From G963665925 sp963665925 (GTDB lineage Bacteria; Bacillota; Clostridia; Peptostreptococcales; Acidaminobacteraceae), in NCBI GenBank assembly GCA_963665925.1, contig OY762511.1, positions 1 to 64,000 on the forward strand: a stretch of 64,000 nucleotides of DNA. Direction: 5' to 3'. Position numbers and translations under genes: made by a program. Shown here piece after piece: positions 60,191 through 64,000 of the stretch. Within the stretch, counting starts at the first letter, position 1; each line of letters starts with the position of its first letter. The notes under the pieces were generated by a model. It ran no database searches, was not told where the DNA came from, and saw nothing but the letters and a program-made list of their open reading frames with translations.

Positions 60191-62842
60191 CTACTTCATT
60201 TTTAGTTTCATTGAATCAATACGCTCAATGACTGTCTTAAGCATTTCTTCATACTTGTCTTTTTTGTCACGCTCTTCCTGAACAAGACTTTCCGGTGCCT
60301 TAGCTAGGAAGCCTTGGTTGTTCAGCTTCTTGTTTACACGGTCAACTTCCTTTTCAAGCTTGGCTTGTTCCTTAGAAAGTCTGTCCAGCTCCTTGTCAAA
60401 GTCAATCAGCTCTTCAAGCGGCAGGAATAGCTCTCCGCCATCTATGACTACGGAAACTGCATCCTCTGGAACTTCAGTCTTGTCTGCAAATACCGCAACC
60501 TCTGAAGCTGAAGCAAGAGACTGCATGTAAGCTTCGTTTTCAGAAATCAGATCGGCAACCATTTTTTCACCAACGACAATCAGTTTTGCCTTTCTTGAAG
60601 GTGCAACATCCATTTCAGCCCGTACATTTCGTATGCCGCGAATGGCATTCATAATACGTTCCATTTGCGCTTCTGCTTCTGCGTCTGCACGCGCATCGTC
60701 ATATGCTGGCCAATCCATTGTAATTACACGACCCTCAGCCCCTGGAATATGACTCCAGATTTCCTCAGTGATGAACGGCATAAATGGATGCAGCATTTTC
60801 AGAATCTGCTTAAGAACGGACACAAGCACCTTTTGCACCGTTTCCTTCTCAGCTTGATCTTCCCCGTAAAGGCGCTTCTTAGCAAGCTCAATGTACCAGT
60901 CACAGTACTCATTCCATACAAAGTCATAAACTTTTGTTGCAGCAAGACCCAGTTCATACTTATCCATGTTCACAGTGATGTCCTTCGCCACTGTATTCAT
61001 TCTTGACAGGATCCACTTGTCCGAAAGCTCAAGCTTTTCTGTACCGTCAAGTGCCGATACTTCCTTATCAAGACCCATAAGTACAAATCGTGATGCATTC
61101 CATAGCTTATTTGCAAAGTTACGGCTCGCCTCAACTCTTTCATGCTGGTAACGCATATCGTTACCTGGAGAGTTGCCTGTAATCAGCATAAATCTCAGGG
61201 CATCCGCACCGTACTCTTCAATCACCTCAAGTGGATCAACACCATTGTTCAGGGACTTAGACATTTTTCGTCCATCCTCTGCACGAACGATACCGTGAAT
61301 CAGAACATCGTCAAATGGCACCTCACCCATCTGCTCAATACCGCTGAACATCATTCTGACAACCCAGAAGAAAATGATATCGTAGCCAGTAACAAGAACA
61401 TTAGTAGGGTAGAAGTAGTCAAGCTCTGGTGTCTTTTCAGGCCAGCCCAGTGTAGAGAATGGCCATAGTGCCGAGCTGAACCATGTATCGAGAACATCTT
61501 CGTCCTGATTCAGGTTTTTAGAACCGCATGTACATGCCTCAGGAGCATCACGGCCTACAAGCATTTCACCACAGTCTTCGCAGTACCACGCCGGAATTCT
61601 ATGACCCCACCATAGCTGTCTCGAAATACACCAGTCTCTAATGTTTTCAAGCCAGTGGTTGTATGTCTTTGTAAAACGCTCAGGAACAAAATTTGTCGTA
61701 CCGTCAGCAACCGCTTTCAGTGCAGGCTCAGCAAGTTTTTCCATAGCTACGAACCACTGGTCCGACAGACGCGGCTCGATTACCGTGTTACATCTGTAGC
61801 ATGTGCCTACTGCATGGTCATGGTCTTTTACTTTTATCAGGTGACCCATTTCGTCCAGGTCCTTAACCAGAACCTTACGGCACTCGTAACGGTCCATGCC
61901 AGCATACTTACCAGCCAGCTTGTTCATTGTTGCGTCTTCATTCATGATTGTAATCTGCTCAAGATTATGACGCTGACCGATTTCGAAGTCATTCGGGTCA
62001 TGGGCTGGTGTTACTTTCAGCGCGCCCGTTCCCTTTTCCATATCAACATATGCATCGCCTACAATTGGAATTTCCTTATCCAGGATAGGAAGAATCGCCG
62101 TTTTTCCAATCAGATGCTTGTATCTGTCATCATCCGGATGTACAGCTACAGCCGTATCTCCCAGCATCGTCTCAGGTCTTGTTGTCGCGATTTCAAGGTA
62201 CTCATCAGAATCTTTCACATTGTAACGGATATGCCAGAAATGACCCGCTTGATCCTCATGTTCAACCTCGGCATCTGAAAGTGTCGTTTTACAGTCAGGG
62301 CACCAGTTGATGAGTCTGTAACCTTTATAGATCAGATTCTTTTCATAGAGTCTTACAAAAACTTCTGTTACAGCCTTGTTGCAGCCCTCGTCCATTGTGA
62401 AGCGTTCACGCTCCCAGTCACACGAGTTTCCGAGCTTTTGCATCTGCTTGGTAATGCGACGTCCGTATTCTTCACGCCATTCCCATGCACGCTCCAGGAA
62501 CGCATCGCGGCCAAGTTCTTCTTTTGTAATGCCTTCTTCGGCACGAATCTTATCAACAACCTTCACTTCAGTTGCAATAGAAGCATGGTCTGTACCCGGC
62601 AGCCATAGTGCTTCATAACCCTGCATACGCTTCCAGCGAATCAGAACATCCTGCAGCGTATGATCAAGGGCATGCCCCATATGCAGCTGACCCGTAATAT
62701 TTGGCGGAGGAAGTACAATTGTATAAGGTTCCTTTTCAGAATTGACTTCTGCCTTGAACTTACCTTCCTTCATCCAGTTTTCATAAATGCGATCTTCAAA
62801 ATCATGGGGGTTATAATTCTTTCCCATTTCAAAATTTGACAT
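60191..62842 (-). CDS. valS: valyl-tRNA synthetase
   Basis: An 883-residue class I synthetase. HIGH is HMGH in PPPNITGQLHMGHALDH (about 46-62), the editing domain follows, and KMSKS is in GRKMSKSLNNGVDP (about 525). The C-terminal coiled-coil arm (ELIDFDKELDRLSKEQAKL...) is present. Charges tRNA-Val and hydrolyses mischarged Thr. GAGGAGG precedes the ATG. It lies 81 bases after a GNAT gene, and a T-box leader precedes both. Confidence 0.98.
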   Translation of the reverse strand: MSNFEMGKNYNPHDFEDRIYENWMKEGKFKAEVNSEKEPYTIVLPPPNITGQLHMGHALDHTLQDVLIRWKRMQGYEALWLPGTDHASIATEVKVVDKIRAEEGITKEELGRDAFLERAWEWREEYGRRITKQMQKLGNSCDWERERFTMDEGCNKAVTEVFVRLYEKNLIYKGYRLINWCPDCKTTLSDAEVEHEDQAGHFWHIRYNVKDSDEYLEIATTRPETMLGDTAVAVHPDDDRYKHLIGKTAILPILDKEIPIVGDAYVDMEKGTGALKVTPAHDPNDFEIGQRHNLEQITIMNEDATMNKLAGKYAGMDRYECRKVLVKDLDEMGHLIKVKDHDHAVGTCYRCNTVIEPRLSDQWFVAMEKLAEPALKAVADGTTNFVPERFTKTYNHWLENIRDWCISRQLWWGHRIPAWYCEDCGEMLVGRDAPEACTCGSKNLNQDEDVLDTWFSSALWPFSTLGWPEKTPELDYFYPTNVLVTGYDIIFFWVVRMMFSGIEQMGEVPFDDVLIHGIVRAEDGRKMSKSLNNGVDPLEVIEEYGADALRFMLITGNSPGNDMRYQHERVEASRNFANKLWNASRFVLMGLDKEVSALDGTEKLELSDKWILSRMNTVAKDITVNMDKYELGLAATKVYDFVWNEYCDWYIELAKKRLYGEDQAEKETVQKVLVSVLKQILKMLHPFMPFITEEIWSHIPGAEGRVITMDWPAYDDARADAEAEAQMERIMNAIRGIRNVRAEMDVAPSRKAKLIVVGEKMVADLISENEAYMQSLASASEVAVFADKTEVPEDAVSVVIDGGELFLPLEELIDFDKELDRLSKEQAKLEKEVDRVNKKLNNQGFLAKAPESLVQEERDKKDKYEEMLKTVIERIDSMKLKMK

Positions 62843-62923
62843 GCCTTGCCTCCTCTTTCACTTAACCCAAATCCGAGCTGTCTTTTACATATAGACTGTA
62901 CACCAGATTCGGGACTATTCACT

Positions 62924-63439
62924 CTATTCGCTGCCCTTAAACTGGTCCGGAATACGGATTCGACCCATCATGATCTCATCCACATATCTGCCATCCCGTA
63001 CAACAGCCATTTTCTTAACGCCTTCTTCTACAAAGCCAAACTTTTCATAGAGCCTTTTTGCCCCGTCGTTTCCTTCGAGCACGCCTAGCTCAATGCGTGT
63101 CAGAAGCATCCAGTTGTCTGCCAAATCAATCAGGGTTTCCATCAGCTTGGTTCCAACACCTACACCATGATAATCTGCATGGACAGAGATGCCGATTGAA
63201 GCTGAATGACTCAGTCTTGGACGGGCATTATGCATCAGGCTTGCAATACCGACGACGTTTCCATCTACCTCAGCCACAAAGGCATGATCATTTCTGGAAA
63301 GATTCTTGATAAACTGCTCCGTTCTTTCGACGGTATCAGAAGCCACTGCAAGGGTATTCTCCTTAACGCCATCCATTCTCCGGATTACGTTGACGGCACT
63401 TGCATCCGCGAATGCCAATGGCCTAATTTTAATTTCCAT
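62924..63439 (-). CDS. GNAT-family N-acetyltransferase (RimI/RimL-like)
   Basis: A 171-residue acetyltransferase. The acetyl-CoA loop is VHADYHGVGVGTKLMETLID (about 103-122), and GNDGAKRLYEKFGFVEEG is the C-terminal GNAT motif. It lies between the T-box leader and valS, so it is probably valine-starvation regulated; that arrangement is unusual. The ATG at 63439 has GGAGG 8 bases upstream; the longer frame would run into the T-box RNA. Confidence 0.92.
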   Translation of the reverse strand: MEIKIRPLAFADASAVNVIRRMDGVKENTLAVASDTVERTEQFIKNLSRNDHAFVAEVDGNVVGIASLMHNARPRLSHSASIGISVHADYHGVGVGTKLMETLIDLADNWMLLTRIELGVLEGNDGAKRLYEKFGFVEEGVKKMAVVRDGRYVDEIMMGRIRIPDQFKGSE

Positions 63440-63489
63440 AATGCCAACCTCCTTGTCAATCCCCGCTTTTTTATTATTAGGAAATACAA

Positions 63490-63775
63490 CTTCCCAGATA
63501 ATAAAAAAAGCCCTTCGTTCTTGCTTGAATAACTTCAAACAAGGACGAAAGGCTATTTCGCGGTACCACCCTGATTCCAGCACAGTGTGCTGACACTTGA
63601 CATTTATAACGCAATGACCCGTTTCAAGCTACCCATTCCCCCGACACACGGTCTGACGGACTTCACTTGAAAGTCTCCGAAGCTACCTTCTGCAATATTC
63701 TGTCACAGGAAATCTTTCAGCCGGTGAATTTCCCTCTCTAGCTGTGAGTATTGCATACTCCTCTTCATCATAGAC
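63490..63775 (-). promoter_or_regulatory. T-box leader (probable valine specifier)
   Basis: On the minus strand the T-box sequence AGGGTGGTACCGCG is present (about 63558-63572), preceded by stem I features (GAAGAGGAGTATG and GAGAGGGAAA...GGCTGAAAGATTTCC). A terminator follows: AGCCTTTCGT pairs with ACGAAGGGCT before TTTTTTTATT (about 63505-63553). A GTA triplet at 63684-63686 in GAAGGTAGCTTCGGAG fits a valine codon specifier, consistent with valS downstream. Uncharged tRNA-Val would permit read-through. Confidence 0.88.
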
Positions 63776-63792
63776 TGCTTATGAATGTCTTC

Positions 63793-63822
63793 ATTATATA
63801 AGTGCTTCCCAGCACTTGTCAA
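63793..63822 (-). promoter_or_regulatory. promoter of the T-box operon
   Basis: On the minus strand perfect TTGACA (63817-63822), an 18-base spacer and perfect TATAAT (63793-63798). The spacer contains AGTGCT-GGGA-AGCACT, a small inverted repeat. Confidence 0.88.
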
Positions 63823-63824
63823 GA

Positions 63825-64000
63825 TTATCTGAGTATGTGCATAGAATAGCGTCTTTCGAGGTAGGTCACCAGTTCTGACACCATGTCTCTGTACTTGTGA
63901 TTCAGGATGCTCCACTCATGCTGATAATTGGCATAAATCATTCTTTTTATGCTAAGGGACGGCAAATAAGGATTGCCTTCCACGTCATAATTATCCTTGT
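63825..64000 (-). CDS. C-terminal end of an unknown protein (partial)
   Basis: An open frame entering from the right edge and stopping at TAA 63825-63827; 58 full codons are visible (…DNYDVEGNPYLPSLSIKRMI…VTYLERRYSMHILR). It looks coding, with normal composition, but no family is recognisable from this piece. The stop overlaps no other gene and the T-box promoter begins right after it. Confidence 0.6.
   Translation of the reverse strand, partial: KDNYDVEGNPYLPSLSIKRMIYANYQHEWSILNHKYRDMVSELVTYLERRYSMHILR

Noticed and set aside
63440..63583. Longer start of the GNAT gene
   Set aside because: The extension translates the T-box terminator and antiterminator; the ATG at 63439 has a proper ribosome site.

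Overview
The window looks like a chromosomal segment of an anaerobic, Gram-positive-type Clostridia bacterium. The signs are strong Shine-Dalgarno sites with several GTG/TTG starts, a T-box leader, a cobalamin riboswitch, an oxygen-sensitive pyruvate formate-lyase, the anaerobic (cobalt-early) cobalamin route, N-acetyl-diaminopimelate lysine synthesis, a DUF4364 protein and a heterodimeric ABC exporter. The genus cannot be fixed from sequence alone. Most genes lie on the minus strand and are tightly packed, often with 4-base stop/start overlaps.

Layout. (1) 1-9225, minus: a catabolic operon encoding a BCCT betaine-type transporter, a HAL-fold lyase that has lost the Ala-Ser-Gly (MIO) triad, and a three-subunit xanthine-dehydrogenase-type molybdoenzyme whose last gene runs off the left edge. 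Upstream are a large SARP/AAA/TPR activator and a ModE-like DNA-binding protein. The best reading is ergothioneine (a histidine betaine) uptake and degradation beginning with ergothionase, a non-MIO HAL relative. (2) 9458-12690: tRNA-Arg and tRNA-Phe with a shared promoter, Hsp33, a methyltransferase and a CPBP protease. (3) 12726-17755: lysine/diaminopimelate genes (asd, dapA, dapB, dapH) with a divergent M20 deacetylase. (4) 18142-21105: pflB-pflA. (5) 21216-25098: a diguanylate cyclase, a repeat/hairpin region, hypoxanthine phosphoribosyltransferase and a Gate-domain membrane protein. (6) 25183-33250: ten cbi genes behind a B12 riboswitch with a transcription terminator, covering sirohydrochlorin to cobyrinate. 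(7) 33369-43836: a lipoprotein deacetylase, DUF4364, deformylase, two small genes, a TIM-barrel enzyme, CCA-adding enzyme, and a MarR-regulated ABC exporter pair with a clear promoter and two operators.

(8) 43976-53580: a ten-gene Mrp/Mbh-type cation antiporter operon with three ion-channel subunits and a split MrpA C-terminus. Just upstream I see a -24/-12 sigma-54 promoter and a 19-bp-arm palindrome, and directly behind those lies a sigma-54 activator gene; this points to a dedicated sigma-54 switch for the antiporter. (9) 53570-60181: a CARDB-like protein overlapping the activator gene, an orphan flagellin, a TlpA-CcdA thiol relay, and a folC / folC-like / RimK-like ATP-grasp ligase cluster of unknown product. 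(10) 60191-63822: valS and a GNAT acetyltransferase behind a T-box leader with its own consensus promoter. A partial unknown gene reaches the right edge.

The most promising new biology is the proposed ergothioneine operon, the sigma-54-controlled triple-channel Mrp operon, and the Mur-ligase/ATP-grasp pair beside folC.
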